A stretch of DNA of 64,000 nucleotides from the NCBI GenBank assembly GCA_016795365.1, contig JAEUHN010000052.1:1-64000 (forward strand). The letters run 5' to 3'. The translations under genes were made by a program, and so were the position numbers. Below are positions 43,467-52,466 of this stretch, in pieces; the stretch's first letter is position 1; the number at the start of each line of letters is the position of its first letter. The DNA is from Verrucomicrobiaceae bacterium. Its GTDB lineage: Bacteria > Verrucomicrobiota > Verrucomicrobiia > Verrucomicrobiales > Verrucomicrobiaceae. The notes under the pieces were generated by a model, which was not told the origin of the DNA, did not search any database, and saw nothing but the letters and a program-made list of their open reading frames with translations.

Positions 43467-45638
43467 ATGAACAAACTACTGCTCATACCTGCTGCGGTGG
43501 CTTTGTCCGCCTTCGCTCTCACGACGGCCTCTGCTGCTGATACTTCTGCTGTCTCCAAGCAAATCGATGTCCTCGTGGACAAAGGTTTGGCCAAGGAAAA
43601 GCTGAAACCCAACAAGCCCGCGAGCGACGAGACCTTCCTCCGCCGCGTGTATCTGGATGTCACCGGTCGCATCCCCACACCGGAAGAAGCGAGAGCCTTC
43701 CTCAGTTCCAAGGAAGCGAACAAACGAGCGAAACTCATCGACCAGCTCCTCGCCTCCGACGGCTACGTGTATCACTTCTACAACTACTGGGCCGACGTGC
43801 TTCGTGCGCAGAGCCAGGGCATCGGCGACAGCTCTGCCGCTCAGGAGTATCTGAACTTCATCCGCAAGTCCCTGCGCGAGAACAAGCCCTACGACCAGTT
43901 CAGCCGCGAACTCGTCGCCGCTGAAGGCACCATCTTCAAAACCGGTGCGATCGGCTACTACATGCGCGATCGCGGCATGGCGCTGGACAACTTGTCCAAC
44001 ACCGTCCGCATCTTCCTCGGCACCCGCCTTGAGTGTGCCCAGTGCCATAACCATCCCTTCGATAAATGGACGGAGATGGACTTCTACAAGATGGCCGCCT
44101 TCACCCACAACATGGCAGGCACCAACTACCGGTCCAAGAACATGGATGACACCCAGAAGCTCATCCGCGAGGACAAGACCGCTGACAAAGAAACCCAGGA
44201 CATGATGCGCCGCGCTCTGACCGACGCCTTCCGTCCGCTGCAAAGCACAGAAGTGGTGCAGAACAAAGGCACCCTGCGCCTCCCGCCTGAATACAAATAC
44301 ACGGACGCCAAGCCCAAGGATCTCGTGCAGGCTTCGGTGATCTTTGGCAAGCCTGTCGCGCTCACGAAGGAATCCAATCCCATCCAGGAATACGCCAAGT
44401 GGATGACCTCGCCGGAGAATCCTCGCTTCACCACCGTGATTGCCAATCGTCTGTGGAAGAAAGTCATGGGCCTGGGCCTGATCGAACCACTGGACGAGAT
44501 GGTCGATTCCAGCGTTCCATCCAATCCCGATCTCATGAAGTTCCTCACGCGTCAGATGGTGGCCGTGAAGTATGACATGAAGGCCTACCTCCGCATGGTG
44601 CTCAACACCCAGACCTACCAGCGCGAGAGCACCAAGGAAGACCTCCAGCCCGGCACCCCCTACTTCTTCCAGGGGCCCGTCTTCCGCCGCATGAGCGCCG
44701 AGCAGATCTGGGACTCCGTGGTGACGCTGATCAATCCCAATCCCGATGAACGCAATTGGACGCTCCGCGAGCGCGAGCGCAAGGAAGTCGAGAACCGCCG
44801 CCAGCTCGCCGAGATCTTGGATGGCACCGAGCCCGCCCTGCTCTTCGATGCTTCTAAGCGCGTTGCCGTCGCCATGAAGGAGCAGAACAAGGGCTTTGCC
44901 CAGCTGCGCAAGGATCTCGAAGAAGCCCGTGCCAAAGACGACAAAGAGAAGATCAAAGAGATCCAGCGCCAGCTCAATGACAGCCAGCGCCTGATGCGCG
45001 AGACCATCTCGAAGTGCTTCTACGAAGCCGCCAAGCAGTCCAAGAATCCCGCCCTCCTCGCGAAGCTGCAGAAGATCAGCAACGGCGCACCCATGGAGAT
45101 GGCCATGATGAACATCATGGACAGCCCTCGCGTGGACGCCAAGGACATGCCCGTTGATCCCAAGATGCAGACCGCTCTGCAGACCGAGATGAAGCTCCTC
45201 GGCATGACCAAGCCCAAGGAAGTCCAGAGCTACGAGAAGTATCGCAAGGGCCTCCATCAGACGTGGTGCCGCGCCTCCGAACTGTCATCGCCAGCACCAC
45301 GCGGGCACTTCCTCCGCGAGTTCGGCCAGAGTGATCGCGACATCATCGAAAACGCCAGCCAGGAAGCCTCCGTGCCCCAGGCACTCACGATGCTGAACGG
45401 CTCGCTCCTCACCCAGCTCAACAGCGGCTGGTCCACCCTTGCGATGAACCTGCGAAAGACCACGACTCCGCAGGAGAAAATCGACACCCTTTTCCTGAGT
45501 CTCTTCAGCCGCAAGCCCACCGCCAAGGAGCAAGCGATGCTGCTTCAGAGGCTCGATGCCGCCGCCGGATCGAAGACCATCTGGGACGACATCGTCATGG
45601 CCGCCATTAGCACGCAGCGGTTCCTCTTTATCGACTGA
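43467..45638 (+). CDS. Exported DUF1549/DUF1553 protein
   Basis: 723 residues with a signal peptide (1-23, SASAA). The DUF1549 region has [19 protein letters not shown], and a haem-like CxxCH ([15 protein letters not shown]190/C193/H194). A DUF1553 region follows ([19 protein letters not shown], near 325, and a C-terminal [14 protein letters not shown]). Such proteins are abundant in Planctomycetes and Verrucomicrobia and are usually followed directly by a DUF1501 gene; the function is unproven but a role in polysaccharide or sulfated-glycan handling is suspected. Here the partner is about 600 bases away, separated by an S23-type gene. Confidence 0.9.
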   Translation: MNKLLLIPAAVALSAFALTTASAADTSAVSKQIDVLVDKGLAKEKLKPNKPASDETFLRRVYLDVTGRIPTPEEARAFLSSKEANKRAKLIDQLLASDGYVYHFYNYWADVLRAQSQGIGDSSAAQEYLNFIRKSLRENKPYDQFSRELVAAEGTIFKTGAIGYYMRDRGMALDNLSNTVRIFLGTRLECAQCHNHPFDKWTEMDFYKMAAFTHNMAGTNYRSKNMDDTQKLIREDKTADKETQDMMRRALTDAFRPLQSTEVVQNKGTLRLPPEYKYTDAKPKDLVQASVIFGKPVALTKESNPIQEYAKWMTSPENPRFTTVIANRLWKKVMGLGLIEPLDEMVDSSVPSNPDLMKFLTRQMVAVKYDMKAYLRMVLNTQTYQRESTKEDLQPGTPYFFQGPVFRRMSAEQIWDSVVTLINPNPDERNWTLRERERKEVENRRQLAEILDGTEPALLFDASKRVAVAMKEQNKGFAQLRKDLEEARAKDDKEKIKEIQRQLNDSQRLMRETISKCFYEAAKQSKNPALLAKLQKISNGAPMEMAMMNIMDSPRVDAKDMPVDPKMQTALQTEMKLLGMTKPKEVQSYEKYRKGLHQTWCRASELSSPAPRGHFLREFGQSDRDIIENASQEASVPQALTMLNGSLLTQLNSGWSTLAMNLRKTTTPQEKIDTLFLSLFSRKPTAKEQAMLLQRLDAAAGSKTIWDDIVMAAISTQRFLFID

Positions 45639-45642
45639 CGGA

Positions 45643-45672
45643 GCGAAGAGCGAAGGGCCGAGAGCGAAGAGG
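45643..45672. repeat. Low-complexity GCGAAG repeat flanking the S23 gene (left)
   Basis: GCGAAGAGCGAAGGGCCGAG and the following AGCGAAGAGG lie directly after the DUF1549 stop codon. The reverse complement of the right flank (46165-46200) reads a closely similar GAAGCGAAGGGCTAAGGG, so the S23 gene is bordered by imperfect inverted repeats. Confidence 0.5.
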
Positions 45673-45684
45673 CAAAAGCCACCT

Positions 45685-46107
45685 CTAGGTCCCGAACGAA
45701 AGCAAAGGCATCAACAACGCCAGCAACTGAGTCATGACACTGCTGAGTTTCTTCCGAAGAGCTTCGAGCATCTTGCTGAGTTCCTCCAACTCAGCCAGCC
45801 AGGGCTCGATTCGTTCGCGATCTACGAGTCCGTGGCGGGAGAAGATGAGCAGCATGTTCACGACCTCGAACAGCGAGCGACGGCTGATATTGACGAACTG
45901 TGAAAACTCACGCTTCGACGAGCTTCCCGAGCCCTCGGCAAGGTTGTTCGTGATGCTCAGCATCGCTGCGCGCAACTGCTCCGCGAACCTGAATTGCTTC
46001 TGCCGCTCCAGCTCATCGGCCAGTTGAAACACCTGCATGCTCAAGTCCGCCGATCGCCGCCAAACTTCCAGCGTCTCAAATCGAAAAGTCGTTTTCATCC
46101 CCGCCAT
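45685..46107 (-). CDS. Four-helix-bundle protein (S23/IVP family)
   Basis: 140 residues; the ATG at 46098 (residue 4) is an alternative. It has the signature of bacterial 23S-rRNA intervening-sequence/four-helix bundle proteins: FETLEVWRRSADLSMQVF, QFRFAEQLRAAMLSITNNLAEGSG and the FSQFVNISRRSLFEVVNMLLI helix. Relatives are small pentameric proteins that bind nucleic acid, some as Avd factors near diversity-generating retroelements; no reverse transcriptase is present here. It is antisense between two genes normally adjacent, so it looks like an insertion. Confidence 0.85.
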   Translation of the reverse strand: MAGMKTTFRFETLEVWRRSADLSMQVFQLADELERQKQFRFAEQLRAAMLSITNNLAEGSGSSSKREFSQFVNISRRSLFEVVNMLLIFSRHGLVDRERIEPWLAELEELSKMLEALRKKLSSVMTQLLALLMPLLSFGT

Positions 46108-46168
46108 TTCATCAGCCTCTCTGGTCTGTCACAATCCCAAAGAACACTTCCAACCCACAACTCTGCTT

Positions 46169-46191
46169 CCTCTTAGCTCTACGCCCTTAGC
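46169..46191. repeat. 23-bp direct repeat, copy 1
   Basis: CCTCTTAGCTCTACGCCCTTAGC occurs here and again, base for base, at 46239-46261, 70 bases apart. The second copy overlaps the first codons of the DUF1501 gene. Confidence 0.85.
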
Positions 46192-46232
46192 CCTTCGCTT
46201 CTCAACCTCCAACCTCCAACTTCCAACAACCC

Positions 46233-47558
46233 ATGAACCCTCTTAGCTCTACGCCCTTAGCTCTCCGCTCCAACGATCTCAGCCGTCGCAGCCTCCTGGC
46301 CACGACTGCGAAGTCACTCCTCGGGGTCGGCTTGATGCCCTCCATGGAGCATCTCTTCAGCAGCAAAGCCTTCGCGGTGGGTGAAGGCTCGGCCACGCAG
46401 AAGCAGGTGGCCACGGCACGCAACGTCATCTTCCTCTACATGAGCGGTGGTCAGAGCCACCTCGACACCTGGGATGTGAAGCCCGACAACAAGGAGGTCA
46501 TGGGACCCACGAAGGCGATCAAGACCTCGGCCGATGGCGTGCAGATCAGTGAATATCTGCCACGTCTCGCGAAGCAGGGCCATCACCTGTGCCTCCTCAA
46601 TGCCGTGGCGACCAACACCGCCGCGCACGAGCAGGCTAACTACTTCATGCACACGAGCTTCGGGCTGCGCAGCACGATCAAGCACCCAGGCCTCGGTGCC
46701 TGGCTGAGCTTCTTCCAGGGCTCCGGCAACCCAGCCCTGCCAGCCTATGTGTATGTGGGCAATGACAGCCGTCATCCCGGCGCAGGCTTTTTCGCCAAGA
46801 AGCATGGTCCGCTCATGGTGAACAATCCCGAGGCAGGTCTGCAAAATGTGAAGCCGCAGAATGGCGTCACGGAAGATCGATTCGCCCTTCGTCGTGACAT
46901 CGCGCAGGCGCTCGATGCCGAGTTCGTCAGCACGCATCCGAATCGCAACGTGAAGGCCTACTCCGACATGTATGACGACGCTGTTCGTCTCATGCGCAGC
47001 GAGGACCTCACCGCCTTCGATCTCACCAAGGAACCCGAAGAACTGCGCAAGGCCTACGGCAAGGAAAGCTTTGGTCAGGGCTGCCTGCTTGCTCGTCGTC
47101 TCGTCGAGCATGGAGTGCGCTTTGTCGAAGTCTCGCTCGGAAGCTGGGACACCCATGTGGCCAACTTCATCAGCACGCCCAAACTCTGCGACACGCTCGA
47201 CCAGGCCATGGCCACGCTACTCAGCGATCTCGAGTCACGCGGCTTGCTGGAGAGCACCATGGTCGTCGTGGCTTCCGAGTTCGGACGCACGCCGAAGATC
47301 AATCAAAACCAGGGCCGCGACCATTATCCCGTCTTCTCCTGCGTGCTCGCTGGTGGCGGCATCCAGGGCGGACAAAAGTATGGCAGCACGACCAAGGACG
47401 GCTCCGGTGTGGAGTCCGGCAAGGTCTCGCCCGTCGATATCAACGCCACGATTGGTTATGCCCTCGGCCTTCCCCTCGACCAGGTGATTTACTCGCCCAC
47501 TAAGCGACCCTTCACCGTCGCCGACAAAGGCCAGCCGCTGGTGCATCTGTTCTCGTAG
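46233..47558 (+). CDS. Exported DUF1501 protein
   Basis: 441 residues. The N-terminus carries a twin-arginine signal (LSRRSLLATTAKSLLGVG). The sulfatase-like alkaline-phosphatase-fold domain has FLYMSGGQSHLDTWD at about 70 and ends with ASEFGRTPKINQN and GRDHYPVF near 350. DUF1501 proteins accompany DUF1549/1553 proteins in Planctomycetes and Verrucomicrobia. The first ten codons (MNPLSSTPLALR) derive from the second copy of the 23-bp repeat, so the present start is an unusual graft; no other in-frame ATG precedes the Tat signal. Confidence 0.9.
   Translation: MNPLSSTPLALRSNDLSRRSLLATTAKSLLGVGLMPSMEHLFSSKAFAVGEGSATQKQVATARNVIFLYMSGGQSHLDTWDVKPDNKEVMGPTKAIKTSADGVQISEYLPRLAKQGHHLCLLNAVATNTAAHEQANYFMHTSFGLRSTIKHPGLGAWLSFFQGSGNPALPAYVYVGNDSRHPGAGFFAKKHGPLMVNNPEAGLQNVKPQNGVTEDRFALRRDIAQALDAEFVSTHPNRNVKAYSDMYDDAVRLMRSEDLTAFDLTKEPEELRKAYGKESFGQGCLLARRLVEHGVRFVEVSLGSWDTHVANFISTPKLCDTLDQAMATLLSDLESRGLLESTMVVVASEFGRTPKINQNQGRDHYPVFSCVLAGGGIQGGQKYGSTTKDGSGVESGKVSPVDINATIGYALGLPLDQVIYSPTKRPFTVADKGQPLVHLFS
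46239..46261. repeat. 23-bp direct repeat, copy 2, within DUF1501 start
   Basis: Second copy of CCTCTTAGCTCTACGCCCTTAGC; it begins at codon 3 of the DUF1501 frame and encodes LSSTPLA. See copy 1 at 46169. Confidence 0.85.
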
Positions 47559-47580
47559 AGGAACTCGCACCGATCAATCA

Positions 47581-47615
47581 CAGCACCATGGTCCATGCGA
47601 TCATGGTGCTGTTTT
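47581..47615 (+). terminator. Rho-independent terminator after the DUF1501 gene
   Basis: CAGCACCATG (47581-47590) pairs perfectly with CATGGTGCTG (47602-47611), followed by TTTTG and more T. It lies 22 bases after the stop and also just beyond the 3' end of the convergent NHL-like gene. Confidence 0.85.
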
Positions 47616-47627
47616 GTTTGGAGCTGA

Positions 47628-48683
47628 TCAGCCCACCTTCTTCAATAGCGTCACACGGCCCACAGGCACCCACTCGGTGACGAGGATGTCGCCGTTGGCG
47701 AGGATCATGGCGTCGTGTGGCGTGATGAACTTGCCGTCGATGAACTTCTCGCGCGGCTCCATGCGCAGCGGCCAGGGTTTCTTCTGGTTGGGCTCCTTGC
47801 CATCGCCGAGGCTGGTGATGAGGTTGTAATCCTTGTCGAAGAGATGCACGACGCTGTAAAGATCGGGGCAGACCATGAGGTCGCCGCGAACGTGGAAGTG
47901 GCAGGGCAGACGAAGCTTGCCGGGCACCTTGATCGTGCGCTCGTGCTGGCCGTCGAGGTTGAGGATTTGCATGCGGCCATTGCCGCGATCGGCAACGACG
48001 AGCTTGGCTGGTGAGTGGCGCGTATCGACCCACAGACCGTGCGTGTTCTTGAACTGACCATCCGCGCTGCCGGGGCTGCCGATGATGCCTTTGAAGTTCG
48101 CGTCCTTGTCGTAGCGCAGGATGTAGGCGGAGCCGTAGCCATCAGCGACGTAGAAGTCGCCATCGGGATGGAAGGCGATGTTGGTGCAGTTCCATTTGAT
48201 CGGCTCCTTGCCCGCATACGGCGGCGCTTCCTTTGGGTAGCCTTTCTGCCACAGCACTTTGCCGTCGAGCGTGGTCTTGGTGAAGGTCTGGTGCGCGTTG
48301 TCGCAGTGGTAGATGAACTCTGTGCCGCCCTCGTCGCGAATGTCGAGCCCATGCGCGCCGCCGACCGTGCCGCCTGCGAACTGCTCGCCCCACGAAGTGA
48401 TGAACTTGCCTTCCTGATCGAAGACCACGATCGCGTCCTTCTTCACGCTCGCGGGATTGACCGTGTGGCCGATGTAGATGCGGCCTTGCGCGTCCTGAGC
48501 AACGCCATGCGTGTCGCCCCACAGCAGGCCCTGCGGTGGCGTAAGCCAGTCGTGATAGACTTCATAACGATGGCCGTCGATGCCGAGCACGGGGCGCTTG
48601 CTCCCGGCTTTGTCTTGAGCGTGCAGAATGTTAAAGGCACCGAACGCAGCGGTGGTCTGGAGGAAGTGGCGGCGGGTGGACAT
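47628..48683 (-). CDS. Exported NHL-repeat beta-propeller protein
   Basis: 351 residues from the ATG at 48683 with a twin-arginine-like signal (STRRHFLQTTAAFGAFN). The body is a six-bladed propeller with NHL-type strands: GVAQDAQGRIYIGHT, GGAHGLDIRDEGG, NIAFHPDGDFYVADGYG and GHGLWVD-like KNTHGLWVD. A sulfatase gene lies 13 bases upstream on the same strand, so they form a two-gene unit. The propeller may be a lyase or binding protein for the same substrate; no catalytic residue is assigned. Confidence 0.82.
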   Translation of the reverse strand: MSTRRHFLQTTAAFGAFNILHAQDKAGSKRPVLGIDGHRYEVYHDWLTPPQGLLWGDTHGVAQDAQGRIYIGHTVNPASVKKDAIVVFDQEGKFITSWGEQFAGGTVGGAHGLDIRDEGGTEFIYHCDNAHQTFTKTTLDGKVLWQKGYPKEAPPYAGKEPIKWNCTNIAFHPDGDFYVADGYGSAYILRYDKDANFKGIIGSPGSADGQFKNTHGLWVDTRHSPAKLVVADRGNGRMQILNLDGQHERTIKVPGKLRLPCHFHVRGDLMVCPDLYSVVHLFDKDYNLITSLGDGKEPNQKKPWPLRMEPREKFIDGKFITPHDAMILANGDILVTEWVPVGRVTLLKKVG

Positions 48684-48696
48684 GGCGATCTGTCGG

Positions 48697-50241
48697 TTAG
48701 GGTTTGAAGCCATCGCGGATGGTGCCGTCGTGGCCGATGAGGGGCTGCGGGTTTTGCACGCGACCGAGTTCGCGAACGCCGGGGCCTTTGTCGTTGATGC
48801 CGAGGTCGGACTTTGCCTGTTCGACGAGGGCTTGCAGCTTCGCGACGATCTCAGGGCGATCAGCGGCGACGTTCTTGGATTCGCCGATGTCGTCGGCAAG
48901 GTTGTAGAGCTGCGGCTTGCCATCGTTTGCGGCTTGTTGCTTGGCTTTGGCGGCCTTGCCCTTCGCGGGCGCACGCTTGTCGGCGGCGCTGATGTGCAGC
49001 TTCCACGGTCCACTGCGGACGGCTTGCAACGTGAGGCCGCTGTAGAAGTAGAAGAGGTCGGCGTGGGGCGACTTCGCGCCTGCCTTGCCGAGGAGGATTG
49101 GCGACACATCACCTCCGTCGAGTTTGCTCTTGGGCAGATCAGCACCTGCGAGCGCGGCGCACGTTGGCAGCACGTCGATCATGCCCGTGATCTCATCGGT
49201 CGCGGTGCCTGCGGGCACGTTGCCGGGCCACCACGCAATGGTCGGCACACGCATGCCGCCTTCCCAGGTGGTGCCTTTGGTGCCGCGCAGCGGAGCGTTC
49301 ACGGAGCGTGCGGTGCCGCCGTTGTCGGAGGTGAAGATGACCAGCGTTTTGTTGTCGAGCTTGAGTTCGCGCAGCACATCGAGCACCTGGCCCACGCTCC
49401 AATCAACTTCTTCCACCCAGTCACCGAAGAGGCCGTTCTTCGACCTCGTGTGGAAGGCCTTGCCAGGATACAAAGGGAAGTGCACGGCGGTGTGTGGGAG
49501 GTAGAGAAAGAAGGACTTGTCCTTGCTGCCGCGAATGAACTTCACTGCCTCGGTCGTGTAGCGCTCAACGATGCTCTGCTGGCCGTCCTGGCCGACGCGC
49601 TCGATGACTTTGGCGTCGCGAAGCAACGGCAGCGGCGGTTGATTGGCACCTTTGAGCCCCGTCTCGTCATTGCCGAAGATCTTGGGATCGACGCCCTTGG
49701 AGGCGACGTCTTTAACGGCGGGCAGAGGCTGGCCGAGATCGCTCTTCGAGCCTTCCGAGGCCATGCCCATGTCATTGGAATACGGCAGGCCGTAGTAGTG
49801 ATCGAAGCCCTGGCTGGTGGGCAGGAACTCGGACTGATCACCCAGGTGCCACTTGCCCACGCACATCGTCGAGTAGCCCGCGCCTTTGAGCACTTCGGCG
49901 ACCGTTTGCTCCTTCGGATTCAAGCCCACCGCAGCACCGGGGAAGAGCACGCTCGGGATCGGTAGCACGCGCTTCGGGTAGCAGCCGGTCATCAGCGCAG
50001 AGCGCGAAGGCGAGCACACGGGCGCGGCGTAGTGGCACTTCAACTTCATGCCTTCCGCTGCCATGCGGTCGAGATTGGGCGTGCGGTTCAGCGTGGACCC
50101 GAACGGACCGATGTCCGCGTAGCCGAGGTCGTCGATGTTGATGACGACGAAGTTTGGTTTGGGCGCTTCAGCGAGAAGCAGCGACGAAGACAGTGCCAGT
50201 GCGAGACAGAGACGATGAAGGAGCATCGTCCGAGAACGCAT
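48697..50241 (-). CDS. Exported sulfatase
   Basis: 514 residues (a start at 50226 is equally possible) with a signal peptide (about 1-24). Alkaline-phosphatase superfamily sulfatase: metal ligands in INIDDLGYADIG, the formylglycine site CSPSR with Cys76 (APVCSPSRSALMTG), the KWHLG motif, and TSDNGG in the C-terminal part. The Cys must be converted to formylglycine by an FGE or anaerobic maturase outside this window. Likely substrates are sulfated glycans, as usual in this phylum. It precedes the NHL-like gene. Confidence 0.94.
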   Translation of the reverse strand: MRSRTMLLHRLCLALALSSSLLLAEAPKPNFVVINIDDLGYADIGPFGSTLNRTPNLDRMAAEGMKLKCHYAAPVCSPSRSALMTGCYPKRVLPIPSVLFPGAAVGLNPKEQTVAEVLKGAGYSTMCVGKWHLGDQSEFLPTSQGFDHYYGLPYSNDMGMASEGSKSDLGQPLPAVKDVASKGVDPKIFGNDETGLKGANQPPLPLLRDAKVIERVGQDGQQSIVERYTTEAVKFIRGSKDKSFFLYLPHTAVHFPLYPGKAFHTRSKNGLFGDWVEEVDWSVGQVLDVLRELKLDNKTLVIFTSDNGGTARSVNAPLRGTKGTTWEGGMRVPTIAWWPGNVPAGTATDEITGMIDVLPTCAALAGADLPKSKLDGGDVSPILLGKAGAKSPHADLFYFYSGLTLQAVRSGPWKLHISAADKRAPAKGKAAKAKQQAANDGKPQLYNLADDIGESKNVAADRPEIVAKLQALVEQAKSDLGINDKGPGVRELGRVQNPQPLIGHDGTIRDGFKP

Positions 50242-50255
50242 CGAGCGCGCTGAGC

Positions 50256-50981
50256 TTATCCGCGCTTCTTCCAGTGACTGCCTGCGGAAAGTCCCACGCG
50301 GTTGTCACGCAGGTGCAGGTCGGTGTAGTCCGTCTTGCCATAAGCGCCGACCAACCACAGTCCTGTGGCTTTCTTCCAGGCGTCGCTCATAGCCTCGCCC
50401 GTGTGGCATCCCCAGCTCTGGCAGTAGGCATTGGGTGCGAAGGCACTGGCGCGGATGCGCTTCAGATCGCTCTGATGCAGCCAAGCGGTGGAGACGGCGT
50501 AGATGTCGGAGCTGTAGTCAAACATGAAGCAATACATGTTGCTGTGCCCGAAGAACTCGAAGCCCGCGATCTTGGTGCGCGAACGGTTCTGGCCGCTGTT
50601 GATGTAATTGATCACATCATTGCCACTGCTGAACCAGACGACCTTGATCCCATACTTCGCTTGCTTTTCCTGAATCCACACGGAGTAGGGCTTGCCGTCC
50701 TCGGCGGTGCGCCGGGTATAGGCGTCGCGATACACGAGCCACGTGATCGGCATGCCTGGCTGGGCTTTCTGGATCTCGCGAATGCGGGCCGTCGCTGTCG
50801 CGATGAAGTTGCCCCACCACCTGTCGTGTTGTTCGCCGGCGAGGCGGAGGTTCTCCCACTTTCTCAAGGCGGGTCCGCCGCTCACGATGATGTATTCAAA
50901 GGATTGAGCGTGAGCGCTCTGCACGATGAAGGCAGCGAGCAGGACGAGAAGCCAGCGAGGCAGGCGGGGTGAGGCGTTCAT
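50256..50981 (-). CDS. Exported caspase-like protein of unknown function
   Basis: 241 residues from the ATG at 50981 with a signal peptide (1-26, SAHAQ). The mature part contains two short motifs, GFEFFGHSNMYCF at about 150-162 and YCQSWGCHTGEAMSDAW at about 190-206, that recall the His and Cys of CHAT/caspase-fold peptidases (HG...ACxTG). I assign this by eye only; the spacing (about 45 residues) is compatible. It lies 14 bases upstream of the sulfatase gene, same strand, but is separated from lysA by 40 bases. Confidence 0.55.
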   Translation of the reverse strand: MNASPRLPRWLLVLLAAFIVQSAHAQSFEYIIVSGGPALRKWENLRLAGEQHDRWWGNFIATATARIREIQKAQPGMPITWLVYRDAYTRRTAEDGKPYSVWIQEKQAKYGIKVVWFSSGNDVINYINSGQNRSRTKIAGFEFFGHSNMYCFMFDYSSDIYAVSTAWLHQSDLKRIRASAFAPNAYCQSWGCHTGEAMSDAWKKATGLWLVGAYGKTDYTDLHLRDNRVGLSAGSHWKKRG

Positions 50982-51021
50982 ACGGGTGGGCAGATTGTGG
51001 CTCAGAAGACGAGCCTGTGCA

Positions 51022-52335
51022 TCAGGCGGTTTCCTTATCGTCAGGCAGCACATGCTCGCCACGCAAGATGTCATCGAGGGTCTGGCGCTCGCGCACGAGG
51101 TGCGCCTTGCTGCCATCCACCATGACCTCTGCGGCGAGAGGACGTGTGTTGTAATTCGAGGCCATGCTGAAGCCGTAAGCACCCGCGCTGAGCACTGCGA
51201 GCAGATCGCCAGCCTTCACAGGCGCAAGGTCGCGATCCTGGGCGAGGTAGTCGCCCGTCTCGCAAATCGGTCCCACGACATCGGCTTTCTCCGTTACATC
51301 GGTGGCCGGCTTGGTGGTGGGCACGATCTGATGCCAGCCTTCGTAGAGCGTGGGGCGGATAAGATCGTTCATGCCAGCATCGACGATTTTGAAGACCTTG
51401 GCGCTACCTCTCTTTTCGTAGAGCACGCGCGTGAGCATCACGCCTGCATTGCCCACCATGAAACGGCCGGGCTCGAGCAGGATGCGCAGACCGAGCTGCT
51501 CAAGATGGGGCACGACCGCGTCGGCGTAGGCCTTCACGCTCAGCGGAGCGGCTTCGCCCTGCTCCTGCCACCATGAGGTATCGCCGCTGTCGAGGCTCTG
51601 ACGATACACGATGCCGATGCCACCGCCGATGCTGAAGAATTTCAGGCCAAAGCGCGCCTTCACTTCCTGCACGAGCGGCACCACCTTCTGCACGGCTTCC
51701 AGGAAAGGATCGACGCTGGTGAGCTGTGAGCCGATGTGCATCTGCACGCCCTTGATCTCGAGATTCGGGCACTCCTTGGCGATCATCTCATACGCGCCCA
51801 GCACGCTCTCGAAGTCGATGCCGAACTTGTTCTCGCTCTTGCCCGTCGTGATCTTCGCATGCGTCTTGGCATCCACGTTCGGGTTCACGCGCAGGGCGAT
51901 CGGAGCCTTCTTGCCCAGTTCGCCTGCGACTTGATTGATGTAGCGCACCTCGGCTTCGGACTCTGCATTGAAGCAGTAGATGCCTTCCTTCAGCGCATAC
52001 TCGATCTCGGCGCGTGTCTTGCCCACGCCTGCGAAGGTGCAGTTCGCGGCCTTGCCGCCTGCCTTGAGCACGCGATACAATTCACCACCGGACACGATGT
52101 CAAAGCCGCCACCGAGGTTCGCGATCGTGTTGAGCACGGCGAGGTTCGAGTTCGCTTTCACCGCATAGCACACGAGGTGATCAAGGCGGTTCATCGCGCC
52201 GTCCAGACGCTTGAAGTGATCTTCCACGGTCGCCTTGCTATACACATAGAGCGGCGTGCCGTGACGCTGGGCGAGGGATTCGAGATCGACGTTCTCCGCC
52301 TGGAGGCGGCCTTGGACGTAGCGGAAGTGGTGCAT
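51022..52335 (-). CDS. lysA: Diaminopimelate decarboxylase
   Basis: 437 residues from the ATG at 52335. Fold type III PLP enzyme: Lys60 in CYAVKANSN, the GGG/IGGGIG phosphate loop near 240, and the Cys-containing CETGDYLA loop near 365. It makes lysine from meso-DAP. Length is normal for the family. It diverges from the large multidomain gene by about 130 bases. Confidence 0.95.
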   Translation of the reverse strand: MHHFRYVQGRLQAENVDLESLAQRHGTPLYVYSKATVEDHFKRLDGAMNRLDHLVCYAVKANSNLAVLNTIANLGGGFDIVSGGELYRVLKAGGKAANCTFAGVGKTRAEIEYALKEGIYCFNAESEAEVRYINQVAGELGKKAPIALRVNPNVDAKTHAKITTGKSENKFGIDFESVLGAYEMIAKECPNLEIKGVQMHIGSQLTSVDPFLEAVQKVVPLVQEVKARFGLKFFSIGGGIGIVYRQSLDSGDTSWWQEQGEAAPLSVKAYADAVVPHLEQLGLRILLEPGRFMVGNAGVMLTRVLYEKRGSAKVFKIVDAGMNDLIRPTLYEGWHQIVPTTKPATDVTEKADVVGPICETGDYLAQDRDLAPVKAGDLLAVLSAGAYGFSMASNYNTRPLAAEVMVDGSKAHLVRERQTLDDILRGEHVLPDDKETA

Positions 52336-52466
52336 GGAGCCGCCCTTTGTAGCAATGAAGCCGCTCGGCGCAAGCGCGTGCCGAGGGCGAAACAGAGGCC
52401 CGTTGTCAGCTCGGCGAGGCAAAACTTGCGTCCGAGTGAAGGGATGTTTGCCGGAGCGGCGTTCGC

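Noticed and set aside
43476-45257. Minus-strand open frame of 593 codons opposite the DUF1549/1553 gene
   Set aside because: Shadow of a conserved gene on the other strand; His/Gly/Leu-rich composition with no motif.
48628-49965. Plus-strand open frame opposite the sulfatase
   Set aside because: Overlaps the sulfatase for its whole length and shows no domain; a compositional artefact.
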